The notes: generated from the letters alone by a model not told the origin. A DNA stretch of 64,000 nucleotides from an uncultured Aquimarina sp. (GCA_947503835.1 CANNFM010000002.1:485048-549047); one strand, 5' to 3'; counted from the stretch's first letter, positions 52,760 to 62,234 are shown. Made by a program: numbers and translations.

Positions 52760-55258
52760 TTATTCTTGATCTAACAATTGTTGAAGCGAAACCAAATCAG
52801 TTACTAATACTTGTCTTGCTTTACTTCCTTCAAAAGGGCCTACAACTCCTGCGGCTTCTAATTGATCAATTAGTCTACCAGCACGATTATATCCTAGTTT
52901 CAATTTTCTTTGCAATAATGAAGCAGAACCTTGTTGCGCTGTAACAATTACTTCTGCAGCTTGATTAAAGAGTTTATCTCTATCGCTTTTATCTATATCA
53001 AGACTTGTGCCACTTTCTTCACCTACATACTCTGGTAATAAATGTGCATCGGGGTATGCTTTTTGGCTACCAATATAATCGGTAATTCTTTCTACTTCTG
53101 GCGTGTCTACAAAAGCACACTGTATCCTTACTAAATCATTACCCTGCGTATACAACATATCACCTCTACCAATTAATTGGTCTGCTCCTCCTGTATCTAG
53201 TATGGTACGGGAATCTATTTTAGAAGTAACTCTAAATGCAATTCTTGCAGGGAAATTAGCTTTTATCATCCCTGTTATAACATTAACCGATGGTCGTTGT
53301 GTAGCAATAATCAAATGTATCCCAATAGCCCTGGCTAATTGAGCTAATCTTGCGATTGGAGTTTCAACCTCTTTACCGGCCGTCATAATAAGATCTGCAA
53401 ACTCATCTACAACCAATACAATGTAAGGTAAAAACCTATGCCCGTTTTCGGGGTTTAATTTTCTAGCTTTAAACTTTGTATTGTACTCCTTTATATTACG
53501 AACCATTGCATTTTTTAATAGGTCGTAACGAGCATCCATCTCTATACACAAAGAATTAAGTGTATTGATTACTTTATTATTATCTGTAATTATAGCCTCG
53601 TCTGTATCTGGTAACTTGGCCAAATAATGACGTTCTATTTTATTAAATAATGTAAGTTCTACTTTTTTAGGATCTACAAGTACAAATTTTACTTCTGCAG
53701 GATGCTTTTTGTAAAGCAATGACGTAAGTATTGCATTAAGACCTACCGATTTACCCTGCCCTGTTGCACCTGCCATAAGAAGGTGAGGCATTTTAGCAAG
53801 ATCAACAACAAATGTTTCATTAGAAATAGTTTTACCTAAAGACAATGGTAATTCCATTTCGGCATTTTGAAATCTTTGTGAAGCTATGGCCGATCTCATA
53901 GATACAATAGTAGCATTCTTATTAGGTACTTCGATACCAATGGTTCCTTTACCGGGTATTGGAGCAATAATACGAATCCCTAAGGCCGCCAAGGATAATG
54001 CAATATCATCTTCTAAATTTTTGATTTTAGAAATACGTATTCCTGCCTCGGGCACAATCTCATAAAGTGTTACTGTAGGCCCCACAGTAGCTTTGATCTG
54101 CGCAATTTCAATTTTATAATTCTTTAGGGTATCAACTATACGATTCTTATTTTCTTCGAGTTCTCCTTGATCGATAGTAATTCCTCCTGCTTTCGCAGTA
54201 TAATCTTTTAATAAATCAATTCCCGGGAATTTGTAATTTCCCAACTCTAATTTAGGGTCAAACTCTCCAAAATCTTTAACTAATTTATTGCTTAAATTTT
54301 TAACAACTTCTTCCTCTACGGTTGTTTCAACTTCCATGGCAATATCCTCGGGGTTATCCTCGGACTTTATAATTAGTTTTTCAGGAACTTCTGAATCACG
54401 ATTTTTTGGATCCCTATAGAAATCATTAATAGTAGGATTTAGCGTGATTTCATTGGTACTATCTTCTTTTTTATTAGTATCTACTTTAACATCATCTTTT
54501 TTGTCTTCGCTCTTTTTTCCAAAATCTTTGGATCTAGCTATAATCGCATCAATTTTTTCTTTAATACTAGAGCCAGATTCATCAGAACTTGTTGCCGGAG
54601 TCGATACAGAGTACCCATTATTTGTTTTTGGAGTTTCCTCAAAATCTTTTGCTATAACTTTTTGCGTGTTTTTTAGGGATGCAGTAAGTTTTTCAGGAGT
54701 GTATCGCAAACGAATTACAATATATATGATCGCAAAAAAAGCGAGAACAAGTACTGTACCTATAAAACCGATATAATCTTGTAAAAAGTCGTTGGTTTCA
54801 TACCCAATAATTCCTGCCATCAATCCATTTTCACTTTTAGCAAAACCAAGAACAACAGACACCCATATCATTACTAAAGAACCCCAAAACCAAAATCCTG
54901 CTAACCGTCTTTTGTTTAAATCAAAAAACAAATAGACTCCTGTTAACGAGGTTAAAATCGGGATCACTAGTGCCGAAATACCAAAACCTTTAAAAATAAA
55001 AAAATGACTTACTAAAGCTCCAAATTTACTCAACCAGTTCTTTGGTGATGATGTTCTGTTATAGAATTGTGATATTTCACTCTGATCAATTTTCCAGTTG
55101 AAGAAAAATGAAATAAAAGCAAAAAATAGCCCTATCCCTAAAAAGAACAAAAAACTACCCAAAACGACTTTTTGTTGTCTGGATAACGTAAATTTTTCTT
55201 TTAATGAAGTCTTATTTTTAGTTGTTTTCCTTTTTGTGCTTACCTTTCTTTTAGCCAT
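52760..55258 (-). CDS. ftsK: DNA translocase FtsK/SpoIIIE family
   Basis: The 832-residue product starts at ATG 55256-55258 (MAKRKVSTKRKTT); the longer TTG start at 55279 lies in the TATTTTTG promoter element (55277-55284) and is rejected. It has four N-terminal membrane helices (about 40-185), a charged acidic linker (190-330), an ATPase motor with Walker A GATGQGKSVGLN and Walker B VLVVDEFADL, then a C-terminal gamma domain (SASLLQRKLKLGYNRAGRLID) that reads KOPS sequences. It pumps DNA at the division septum and coordinates dimer resolution. LolA follows. Confidence 0.95.
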   Translation of the reverse strand: MAKRKVSTKRKTTKNKTSLKEKFTLSRQQKVVLGSFLFFLGIGLFFAFISFFFNWKIDQSEISQFYNRTSSPKNWLSKFGALVSHFFIFKGFGISALVIPILTSLTGVYLFFDLNKRRLAGFWFWGSLVMIWVSVVLGFAKSENGLMAGIIGYETNDFLQDYIGFIGTVLVLAFFAIIYIVIRLRYTPEKLTASLKNTQKVIAKDFEETPKTNNGYSVSTPATSSDESGSSIKEKIDAIIARSKDFGKKSEDKKDDVKVDTNKKEDSTNEITLNPTINDFYRDPKNRDSEVPEKLIIKSEDNPEDIAMEVETTVEEEVVKNLSNKLVKDFGEFDPKLELGNYKFPGIDLLKDYTAKAGGITIDQGELEENKNRIVDTLKNYKIEIAQIKATVGPTVTLYEIVPEAGIRISKIKNLEDDIALSLAALGIRIIAPIPGKGTIGIEVPNKNATIVSMRSAIASQRFQNAEMELPLSLGKTISNETFVVDLAKMPHLLMAGATGQGKSVGLNAILTSLLYKKHPAEVKFVLVDPKKVELTLFNKIERHYLAKLPDTDEAIITDNNKVINTLNSLCIEMDARYDLLKNAMVRNIKEYNTKFKARKLNPENGHRFLPYIVLVVDEFADLIMTAGKEVETPIARLAQLARAIGIHLIIATQRPSVNVITGMIKANFPARIAFRVTSKIDSRTILDTGGADQLIGRGDMLYTQGNDLVRIQCAFVDTPEVERITDYIGSQKAYPDAHLLPEYVGEESGTSLDIDKSDRDKLFNQAAEVIVTAQQGSASLLQRKLKLGYNRAGRLIDQLEAAGVVGPFEGSKARQVLVTDLVSLQQLLDQE

Positions 55259-55276
55259 TTTTTGAATGTCTTGTCG

Positions 55277-55284
55277 CAAAAATA
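55277..55284 (-). promoter_or_regulatory. -7 promoter element TATTTTTG of ftsK
   Basis: The minus-strand octamer matches TAnnTTTG and overlaps the first TTG of the ftsK frame, which makes the ATG at 55258 the more likely start, with a leader of about 14 nt. Confidence 0.55.
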
Positions 55285-55325
55285 CGAATATCTATTATGG
55301 AACGTAAAAATGCCTGAAAAATTTT

Positions 55326-55694
55326 CTAAATAAAGTAAGGTATATAAATAATTAACCCAACAATTACTGCCGTGATAGCAGCAATAAATACAGCTCCAGC
55401 TGCTACATCTTTAATGAAACCAATCTTATCATGAAAGTCAGGATGTATAAAATCAGCTACTGCTTCTACTGTAGTATTTAGACCTTCCATACTCATTACC
55501 AAACCAATAGCGAAAATTTGTAAAATCCACTCGGTGGTTGTTATCTGAAAATAAAAACCAAGTACCGTTATAATTACTGCAATACCAGCTTGAACTTGAA
55601 TACTAGGTTCAGTTTTGAGTAACAATATAGCACCTTTTAATGCATAGCCACATCCTCGTAACCTTCCTAAAATAAAATCAAAAACCTTGCTCAT
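55326..55694 (-). CDS. dgkA: Diacylglycerol kinase family membrane protein (DgkA/UndPK)
   Basis: The 122-residue integral membrane protein has three helices: RLRGCGYALKGAILLLKTEPSIQVQAGIAVII, the metal and substrate helix with MSMEGLNTTVEAVADFIHPDF, and a C-terminal VAAGAVFIAAITAVIVGLIIYIPYF. The E-x-x-N-T...E..VD signature is typical of the family. It phosphorylates diacylglycerol or undecaprenol in the inner membrane, feeding phospholipid or cell-wall lipid carriers. It lies 6 bp after Tpx. Confidence 0.93.
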   Translation of the reverse strand: MSKVFDFILGRLRGCGYALKGAILLLKTEPSIQVQAGIAVIITVLGFYFQITTTEWILQIFAIGLVMSMEGLNTTVEAVADFIHPDFHDKIGFIKDVAAGAVFIAAITAVIVGLIIYIPYFI

Positions 55695-55700
55695 TATACC

Positions 55701-56201
55701 TTAAGCCAACATTTTTAGGGCAGCAGCATAGTTTGGTTCTTGTACGATTTCTGGTACCTGCTCTGCATACGTAACTATCCCGTCTTCATCAAGCACTACC
55801 ACTGCTCTAGAATGTAACCCTTTCATAGGACCATTGATAATTTCTACTCCATAATCTTTTCCGAATTTACCACTTCTAAAATCCGACTGATTAATTACAT
55901 CTTCTAAACCTTCGGCACCGCAAAAGCGAGCTTGAGCAAAAGGTAAGTCTCTTGAGATACACAAAACCTTAGTGTTTGATAAAGTACTAGCTTCTTTATT
56001 AAAAGCTCTAACAGAAGCTGCACATATACCAGTATCTAATGAAGGAAAAATATTCAAAATTACTTTTGATCCTTTATAGTCTGATAATTGCGAGGAAGAT
56101 AAATCTGTATTTACTAATTCAAAATCTGGTGCTTTTTGTCCAATTTTCGGTAAATCACCATTAGTATGTATTTCGTTTCCTTTTAAAGTTATTGTAGCCA
56201 T
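55701..56201 (-). CDS. tpx: Thiol peroxidase (atypical 2-Cys peroxiredoxin) Tpx
   Basis: The 166-residue product has the Tpx signature ILNIFPSLDTGICAASVRAFNKEAS with the peroxidatic cysteine, and the resolving cysteine in AQARFCGAEGLEDV. It reduces H2O2 and alkyl hydroperoxides using thioredoxin, and the thioredoxin gene at 56621-56941 and peroxiredoxin at 57012-57650 lie upstream in the same orientation. DgkA follows 6 bp downstream. Confidence 0.95.
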   Translation of the reverse strand: MATITLKGNEIHTNGDLPKIGQKAPDFELVNTDLSSSQLSDYKGSKVILNIFPSLDTGICAASVRAFNKEASTLSNTKVLCISRDLPFAQARFCGAEGLEDVINQSDFRSGKFGKDYGVEIINGPMKGLHSRAVVVLDEDGIVTYAEQVPEIVQEPNYAAALKMLA

Positions 56202-56278
56202 AATAATTGATTGTGTTTTTTGAGCCTTAAAATTAATAAGATTATATCGTAATTCGGATAAAGTTTATAGAAAATAAA

Positions 56279-56305
56279 AAAACCTTCCAGATTAGAAGGC
56301 TTCTT
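56279..56305 (-). terminator. Terminator after the peroxiredoxin-thioredoxin genes
   Basis: On the minus strand AAGCCTTC pairs with GAAGGTTT around TAATCTG and is followed by a run of T residues. It separates the Prx-Trx-DUF6952 transcript from tpx. Confidence 0.7.
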
Positions 56306-56382
56306 TATTTTCTTTCTCATACTATTTTAAAAATTAAACATCGCTTCTATCAGCTTATTGTTTTCTTTTTTTCATGTATATC

Positions 56383-56640
56383 TTATGTATCAATAGATCC
56401 CAGAACCCTCTGCATAAAATTATTTAATGCTTCTTTTTTCGGAGTTCCTTGTTTAATCATTTTATCAACCTCTAAAGCTCCGTACATATTCGAGATTAAT
56501 TCTCCAATTACATCTAATTCTTCATCTTTTAAAGAAGATACTTCGGTTAATGCCTCTAAAGTTTCTATGGTTTCTACCAAAAAATCTTCATCATTTTCTT
56601 CGATAAAACTCGTAAGATGTTTAATTATTGGTAACTTCAT
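56383..56640 (-). CDS. Small DUF6952-type protein
   Basis: The 85-residue, acidic, all-helical product has a repeated leucine pattern (FLVETIETLEALTEVSSLKDEELDVIGELISNMYGALEVDKM). It has no signal peptide and probably acts in the cytoplasm. It overlaps the end of the thioredoxin gene by 20 bp, so it is translationally coupled and perhaps its partner. To my memory such proteins accompany thioredoxin/peroxiredoxin genes in many Bacteroidetes. Function unknown. Confidence 0.8.
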   Translation of the reverse strand: MKLPIIKHLTSFIEENDEDFLVETIETLEALTEVSSLKDEELDVIGELISNMYGALEVDKMIKQGTPKKEALNNFMQRVLGSIDT

Positions 56641-56941
56641 CGACTAACTCTTTAAGAATTTCAAATTTATTGGTTTGCACCTGATTTACGAAAGCTCCAT
56701 TTTTAAATGCTGCAAAAGTTGGAAGGTTATCGACAGTTGCCATTTTTCTAGATTCAGGATATTTCTCGGCATCTACAATCATAAAAGCAGCATCACTATT
56801 TTCTGTAGCTAGTTTTTTAAATTTTGGCTTCATAATTCGACAATTACCACACCAAGATGCCGAATATTGTACAATTACAATATCGTTATCTGCAACCATT
56901 TGAGACAGATTATCTTCTGTTAATTCTTGAACCATATACAT
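56621..56941 (-). CDS. Thioredoxin family protein with WCGNC active site
   Basis: The 106-residue single thioredoxin domain has the active site YSASWCGNCRIMKPKFKKL and the cis-proline region NLPTFAAFKNGAFV. The WCGNC site differs from the classical WCGPC, which should raise the redox potential. It lies between the peroxiredoxin (57012-57650) and DUF6952 genes, so it is the likely reductant of the peroxiredoxin or Tpx. Cytoplasmic; no signal peptide. Confidence 0.92.
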   Translation of the reverse strand: MYMVQELTEDNLSQMVADNDIVIVQYSASWCGNCRIMKPKFKKLATENSDAAFMIVDAEKYPESRKMATVDNLPTFAAFKNGAFVNQVQTNKFEILKELVDEVTNN

Positions 56942-57011
56942 TCGTTTAAAAATTAGAAGTAAAATTTCTCCGGAATATTTTCCAGAGAAATTTTACAACA
57001 AAAATATATTC

Positions 57012-57650
57012 TTAGTTAGAAGCCAAATATGAAGCTACTCCATCTCTATTTGCATTCATTGCTTCTTTACCTTCTTCCCAGTTAGCCGGACAAACTTCAC
57101 CATTTTTTTGAACATGCGTATACGCATCAATTAATCTTAAAAACTCGGCTACATTTCTTCCAACCGGCATATGATTTACACCTTCATGAAAAACAGTACC
57201 TTCTTCATCGATTAAATATGTAGCTCTATACGTTACATTATCGCCTTCGACAGTTACAACACCTGTTTCTTCATTGTACTTTTCATCAGTGATATCCAGA
57301 ATCCCTAATGTACTTGATAAATTACGATTAGAATCGGCAAGAATTGGATAGGTAACTCCTTCTATTCCTCCATTATCTTTAGTAGTATTTAACCAGGCAA
57401 AATGTACCTCTGGAGTATCACAAGATGCACCAATAACGATAGTATTTCTTTTTTCAAATTCTTTTAATGCCTCTTGAAAAGCGTGTAATTCTGTAGGACA
57501 CACAAAAGTGAAATCTTTTGGGTACCAAAAAAGCAATACTTTTTTATTATTCTTTTGAGCTTCTTCTAAAACGTTAAGTTTAAAAGTATCTCCCATATCA
57601 TTCATCGCGTCAACGTCTAAATTTGGGAATTTCTTGCCTACAAATGTCAT
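57012..57650 (-). CDS. Peroxiredoxin, AhpC/TSA family (typical 2-Cys)
   Basis: The 212-residue product has the peroxidatic cysteine in FTFVCPTELHAFQEALKEF and the resolving cysteine in GEVCPANWEEG at the C-terminal end, as in AhpC-type enzymes. It reduces peroxides in the cytoplasm, with the adjacent thioredoxin as probable donor. ATG at 57648-57650. It heads the redox block, with its own promoter at 57695-57702, and probably responds to oxidative stress, though no regulator gene lies nearby. Confidence 0.95.
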   Translation of the reverse strand: MTFVGKKFPNLDVDAMNDMGDTFKLNVLEEAQKNNKKVLLFWYPKDFTFVCPTELHAFQEALKEFEKRNTIVIGASCDTPEVHFAWLNTTKDNGGIEGVTYPILADSNRNLSSTLGILDITDEKYNEETGVVTVEGDNVTYRATYLIDEEGTVFHEGVNHMPVGRNVAEFLRLIDAYTHVQKNGEVCPANWEEGKEAMNANRDGVASYLASN

Positions 57651-57694
57651 ATTAATGTCTTTTAAAATTTATAACTGATTAATTTTTTACAGCG

Positions 57695-57702
57695 CAAATA
57701 TA
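57695..57702 (-). promoter_or_regulatory. -7 promoter element TATATTTG of the peroxiredoxin operon
   Basis: On the minus strand TATATTTG matches TAnnTTTG; predicted start near 57690, 40 nt before the ATG. It is the promoter for the peroxiredoxin, thioredoxin and DUF6952 genes. Confidence 0.55.
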
Positions 57703-57928
57703 CATCTACTGGAATAATAATTTAGAGTACATAATTCTAATTGTTTATATCTAAATAGTTTTTGCCAATCATCAATCTATTTTCTTTATTACCATTAAAA
57801 ATCCTACAAAAAAATACGTTTACTTACAAAAACTACGGATAAATTACACTTTTATTACGGTGAATTACACTATCTTAAATCTATTTTTGTATTTTCGTCA
57901 CCTAGATTAAGCCATGAATTTTTAAGAG

Positions 57929-60163
57929 TTGAGAAACATAATTCGACATATAATCCTTTTACTCCTAGTAGGTTTTACACAAACCATACAATCTCAACCT
58001 TCCCTAATCTCAGATAGTATACAGGGCTATATTGAGCAAGCTGAAAAGTTTCAGGAAGAATATCAATACGAAAAATCTCTTGAAATCGCCAAAATTGCAT
58101 TGCAAAACGCTCAATACAACAATGACGATAAAAGTCTTGGATATATCTATAATATTATTGCCAAAAATTACGAGACCAATGAAGAAGATAATAAGGCAAG
58201 AAGTAATTATAGAAGAGCTCTTGTTTATGCTCAAAGCTCAAACAGTAAAGTACTAGAAACAGATCTTTACAATAATCTTGCACGGGTATACACCAAGCGT
58301 AACCTTACGCGGGTAAAGGGAGTTACCTATTATAAAAAATCATATGAATTTGCGACTAAGTTAAATGACACTTCCAGGATGATAAGACCATTACTTAATC
58401 TTGGTGAATATTACATTTCTAGAAATGATTACGACAGCGCTTATGAATATCTGGCTCCTGCAATCGAATTGACTCATGAAAACTCTTCAAATACGGTAAA
58501 AACAAAGCTAAATGGGCTTCTTGGTAAATATTTTTTAAACATACGAGATTATGAAAAATCTGAAGAATATATAGATTTAGCTATATCATATGCTTTAGGT
58601 GAAACCAAGAACAAAAACAATAATGACGAATTAATTTCTACATATTTTGAAGAATTAGCCTCTGCTTATGAAACTAAATCAGAACTCTATCGTAAACAAG
58701 AGGATTTTCAAAAAGCATATAATTATCAAAAGAAACAGTTTCAAAATATCCTAAAAGCAAAAGAGTTTAAAAAACTGATAGAGCTTCAACGTGTAAACAT
58801 TAAGTATGAAGTTGGTCAATATGAAGAAAAAATCAAAAAAGCCGAAAGCGAAAAGAAAGAAAGTGAATCCGAAGTATTAAAATGGAGAATAAGTATCATT
58901 CTAGGTATTATTGTGATTCTTATCTCTATGGCTTTCTTAATTAGCTCCTATAGAAACAACATTCAGAAAAGAAGATTAAACAATGTATTAATTGACAAAA
59001 ACAAAGAATTAATTGGCGCAAAAGAAACTGCAGAACAAGTATCAACACTAAAATCTCAGTTCATATCTACGGTGAGTCACGAACTTAGAACTCCTCTTTA
59101 TGGTGTTATTGGTTTGACATCACTACTCATGGAAAGTCCTGAGGAAAAGAAAAAAGAAGAATACTTAGAATCATTAAAGTTTTCTGGAGATTACCTTCTA
59201 GCCTTGATTAATGACGTGCTTCAACTTAGTAAAATAGAAACTAATGAAGTGAAGTTAGAAAAAGTATCTTTTGATATCAGATCATTAATTGAAGGAATAG
59301 TCAATTCATTACACACTAAACAAAAAAGTAATAACAATACGGTTCATATTGATATTGATAAAAAAATCAACACTACATTACTTGGTGATTCTGTAAGGCT
59401 CTCGCAAATATTGATAAACTTAATTGGTAATGCTCTTAAATTTACCAAAGATGGTAATATTTGGATTAATGTAAAATGCCTCGATTGTAAATCCGATAGT
59501 TATATATTACGCTTTATAGTAAAAGATGACGGAATAGGAATACCCAAAAACAAGCAGCAAACTATATTTGATAATTTTGCTCAGGTAAAAAACGAAAACC
59601 AAGAGTACGAAGGAACAGGATTGGGTCTTGCTATTGTTAAAAAACTGATACAACTTCATGATAGCGAAATCAATGTGAAGAGTCAAGAGAATAAAGGATC
59701 TGAGTTTTATTTTGATCTTTTTTATGAAAAAGTGGTAAAAGAAGAGGAGATCTCATTAAAAACAGGTGAAAACTTAAGTATAGGAACAAGTAATTTTTAT
59801 GTCCTCATAGTTGATGACAATAAGATCAATCAAATTGTCACTCAAAACATCCTAAAAAAGAAAGGGTACACTTGTAACATTGCAAGTAATGGTATGGATG
59901 CTATTGAAATGATAAAAAATGAAAAATTTGATTTAGTCTTGATGGATATCAATATGCCAGAAATGAATGGACTAGAAGCTACGAAAGTTATACGGACTTT
60001 TAATTCGCATATCCCTATTATCGCGCTTACTGCCGTTGAAGAAGGAGAAATAAGAAATCAGGCAATGTCTGTAGGGATGAATGATGTAATCATCAAACCA
60101 TACGATACTCAACAATTTTTCCAAACCATTATGAGAAATATCTCTAAAATGAAAATGGCATAA
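57929..60163 (+). CDS. Hybrid histidine kinase with TPR sensor region and receiver domain
   Basis: The 744-residue product has a signal peptide (MRNIIRHIILLLLVGFTQTIQSQ), a TPR-rich periplasmic part (about 30-290), a coiled segment, one transmembrane helix (about 328-350: WRISIILGIIVILISMAFLISSY), then a HisKA domain with FISTVSHELRTPLYGVIG, an HATPase lobe (IGNALKFTKDG, DDGIGIPKNKQQTIFDNF, GTGLGLAIVKKL) and a C-terminal receiver (LIVDDNKINQIV, phosphoacceptor in LMDINMPEM, IALTAVEEG, IKPYD). The start is TTG 57929, with no ATG nearby. It resembles the kinase at 35448 in layout, but adds the receiver and lacks an adjacent output gene. Confidence 0.92.
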   Translation: MRNIIRHIILLLLVGFTQTIQSQPSLISDSIQGYIEQAEKFQEEYQYEKSLEIAKIALQNAQYNNDDKSLGYIYNIIAKNYETNEEDNKARSNYRRALVYAQSSNSKVLETDLYNNLARVYTKRNLTRVKGVTYYKKSYEFATKLNDTSRMIRPLLNLGEYYISRNDYDSAYEYLAPAIELTHENSSNTVKTKLNGLLGKYFLNIRDYEKSEEYIDLAISYALGETKNKNNNDELISTYFEELASAYETKSELYRKQEDFQKAYNYQKKQFQNILKAKEFKKLIELQRVNIKYEVGQYEEKIKKAESEKKESESEVLKWRISIILGIIVILISMAFLISSYRNNIQKRRLNNVLIDKNKELIGAKETAEQVSTLKSQFISTVSHELRTPLYGVIGLTSLLMESPEEKKKEEYLESLKFSGDYLLALINDVLQLSKIETNEVKLEKVSFDIRSLIEGIVNSLHTKQKSNNNTVHIDIDKKINTTLLGDSVRLSQILINLIGNALKFTKDGNIWINVKCLDCKSDSYILRFIVKDDGIGIPKNKQQTIFDNFAQVKNENQEYEGTGLGLAIVKKLIQLHDSEINVKSQENKGSEFYFDLFYEKVVKEEEISLKTGENLSIGTSNFYVLIVDDNKINQIVTQNILKKKGYTCNIASNGMDAIEMIKNEKFDLVLMDINMPEMNGLEATKVIRTFNSHIPIIALTAVEEGEIRNQAMSVGMNDVIIKPYDTQQFFQTIMRNISKMKMA

Positions 60164-60286
60164 AACTTCAGTGAAGAAACACAAAGAATTCCCGAATATC
60201 TAAGATTTTATCTGTTAAATCCTATTGGGTTTCTCTCGAATACCTTAATTTAGTTCTATAAATCTTCAGATTATCATTTTTAGCTT

Positions 60287-61456
60287 ATGGATTCAAAAAA
60301 AATGGGTTTTAATACCGTGTGTACACATCTTGGAGAAATCAAAGATGAACAATTTAAAGGTGCCGTTTCGCCAATATATCTTTCTACCTCTTATGCTTTT
60401 GAAGATGTGGAAACCAAACGATACCCAAGATATTTTAATACTCCAAATCAAGAAGCCCTCTGCAAGAAAATAGCAAGGCTTGAAAAAGGAGAGTCTTCTT
60501 TAATATTTGGTAGTGGAATGGCCGCCATTAGCACTACTCTATTTGCTTTCTTGCAAAAAGGAGATCATATCGTACTACAAAGAACGCTATATGGAGGAAC
60601 CGCCAATCTAGTTAATGAAGAATTTACAAAACATGGCATCGAGTTTTCATACGTAGAGAAACAAAATATTGAAGGGTTTGAAGAAAAAATAAAGCCTAAC
60701 ACAAAGGTAATTTACATAGAAACTCCATCAAACCCATTATTAACCATTACCGATATAGAGGCTATTGCAGAGCTGGCAAAAAAACAAGGTCTCATCACTA
60801 TGATAGACAATACCTTTGCTTCACCAGTAAATCAAAACCCAATTGAGTTAGGAATAGACATTGCCTTACACTCTGCTACCAAATATCTTGGTGGGCATAG
60901 TGATATCCTAGCTGGAGCAGTAGTTTCTTCAGAAAAAAACATAGATCTTATTTTTCAAGTTGCAAAAAATTTTGGTGGAAGCTTAAGTGATTTTACAGTT
61001 TGGATGTTAGAAAGAAGTATAAAAACTTTGGGAATCAGAGTCAAACGTCAAAACAAAAATGCTCTAAAACTGGCAAAGTGGCTTGATAAACATGACGATA
61101 TTTCTACAGTATACTACCCAGGATTAAAATCGCACCCAGATCACGAGATTGCTAAGAGGCAAATGAAAGGTTATGGAGGAATGTTATCTTTTGAACTAAA
61201 AGAGGGGTTAAACGCTAGTGCATTTCAAAAAGAATTAAAACTAATTAAAAGCTCTATGAGTTTAGCAGGAGTAGAAAGCACAATGCTCTCCCCTACTCTT
61301 ACCTCTCATGCATTATTAACTGAAGAAGAAAGAAATATCCAGGGTATCAAAGATGGATTACTTCGATTTAGTGTAGGTATTGAAGAAAAAGAAGATTTAA
61401 TGCAAGATATACAACAAGCCTTAAGTAAAATAAAAGTCCCAGAATTAGAACACTAA
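60287..61456 (+). CDS. Cys/Met-metabolism PLP enzyme (cystathionine gamma-synthase / methionine gamma-lyase type)
   Basis: The 389-residue product has the standard length. Motifs are YPRYFNTPNQEALCKKIARLEKGE, LIFGSGMAAISTTLFAF, IYIETPSNPLLTITDIEAI, DNTFASPVNQNP and LHSATKYLGGHSDILAG with the Schiff-base lysine. It makes or cleaves sulfur amino acids (cystathionine gamma-synthase, gamma-lyase or methionine gamma-lyase); which one cannot be told. bshB1 follows after 3 bp, so it is probably co-transcribed and may supply cysteine for bacillithiol. A second, longer member of the family is encoded at 30438. Confidence 0.93.
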   Translation: MDSKKMGFNTVCTHLGEIKDEQFKGAVSPIYLSTSYAFEDVETKRYPRYFNTPNQEALCKKIARLEKGESSLIFGSGMAAISTTLFAFLQKGDHIVLQRTLYGGTANLVNEEFTKHGIEFSYVEKQNIEGFEEKIKPNTKVIYIETPSNPLLTITDIEAIAELAKKQGLITMIDNTFASPVNQNPIELGIDIALHSATKYLGGHSDILAGAVVSSEKNIDLIFQVAKNFGGSLSDFTVWMLERSIKTLGIRVKRQNKNALKLAKWLDKHDDISTVYYPGLKSHPDHEIAKRQMKGYGGMLSFELKEGLNASAFQKELKLIKSSMSLAGVESTMLSPTLTSHALLTEEERNIQGIKDGLLRFSVGIEEKEDLMQDIQQALSKIKVPELEH

Positions 61457-61459
61457 ACT

Positions 61460-62176
61460 ATGAAGTTAGATATTCTTGCCATAGGAGCGCATCCTGATGA
61501 TGTTGAATTAAGTTGCTCCGGAACGATAGCTAAAGAAATCGATAAAGGAAAAAAAGTTGGAATACTAGACCTTACCAAAGGTGAATTAGGAACAAGAGGA
61601 ACTCCAGAAATTAGAGATCAAGAAGCAAAAAAAGCGGCGCAGATATTAGGTGTTTTAACCCGAGATAATCTTGGGTTTAGAGATGGTTTTTTTATCAATG
61701 ATGAAAATCACCAACTAGAAATAATTAAAATCCTAAGAAAATACAAACCCGAAGTCGTATTATGCAATGCAATTGATGACAGGCACATTGATCATGGTAA
61801 GGGAAGTAAATTGGTAAGCGACTCTTGTTTTCTCTCAGGTTTAAGAAAAATAGAAACTACCTTAAATGGAGAGCTTCAAGAAGCTTGGCGGCCAAAACAC
61901 GTATACCATTACATACAATGGAAGAATATTGCCCCTGATTTTGTGGTAGATATTAGTAATTACATTGACAAAAAAATTGAAAGTGTTGAAGCATACGAAT
62001 CTCAATTTTATGATTCCAAAAGTAAAGAGCCCTCTACTCCGATATCTAGTAAAAACTTTCTAGACAGTATAAAATATCGTGCAGCAGATCTGGGACGAAT
62101 TATTAATGTAAAATATGCCGAAGGTTACACTGTAGAACGCTATGTAGCAGTCGATTCTATTTTTGATTTAATTTAA
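61460..62176 (+). CDS. bshB1: Bacillithiol biosynthesis deacetylase BshB1
   Basis: The 238-residue PIG-L family zinc deacetylase has an N-terminal LDILAIGAHPDDVELSCSGTI with the His and Asp-Asp metal motif, DLTKGELGTRGTPEIRDQEAKKAA, and DDRHIDHGKGSKLVSD with the second histidine pair, as in BshB1. It removes acetyl from GlcNAc-malate to give GlcN-malate for bacillithiol, the low-molecular-weight thiol of many Bacteroidota. It follows the trans-sulfuration gene by 3 bp, pairing sulfur-amino-acid metabolism with thiol synthesis. Confidence 0.93.
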   Translation: MKLDILAIGAHPDDVELSCSGTIAKEIDKGKKVGILDLTKGELGTRGTPEIRDQEAKKAAQILGVLTRDNLGFRDGFFINDENHQLEIIKILRKYKPEVVLCNAIDDRHIDHGKGSKLVSDSCFLSGLRKIETTLNGELQEAWRPKHVYHYIQWKNIAPDFVVDISNYIDKKIESVEAYESQFYDSKSKEPSTPISSKNFLDSIKYRAADLGRIINVKYAEGYTVERYVAVDSIFDLI

Positions 62177-62211
62177 TTCACAAAAATGTTTGTAGAAACG
62201 TAGAAATACTT

Positions 62212-62219
62212 TATTTTTG
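62212..62219 (+). promoter_or_regulatory. -7 promoter element TATTTTTG of tRNA-His
   Basis: Exact TAnnTTTG match followed by a C-run (CCCCCG). It drives the tRNA-His gene 16 bp downstream, independently of bshB1. Confidence 0.6.
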
Positions 62220-62234
62220 CCCCCGAATTTAAAT

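Noticed and set aside
60180..60286. Possible SAM or other riboswitch before the Cys/Met-type PLP gene
   Set aside because: The 107-bp leader shows no conserved riboswitch core or convincing stem-loop; probably only a promoter.
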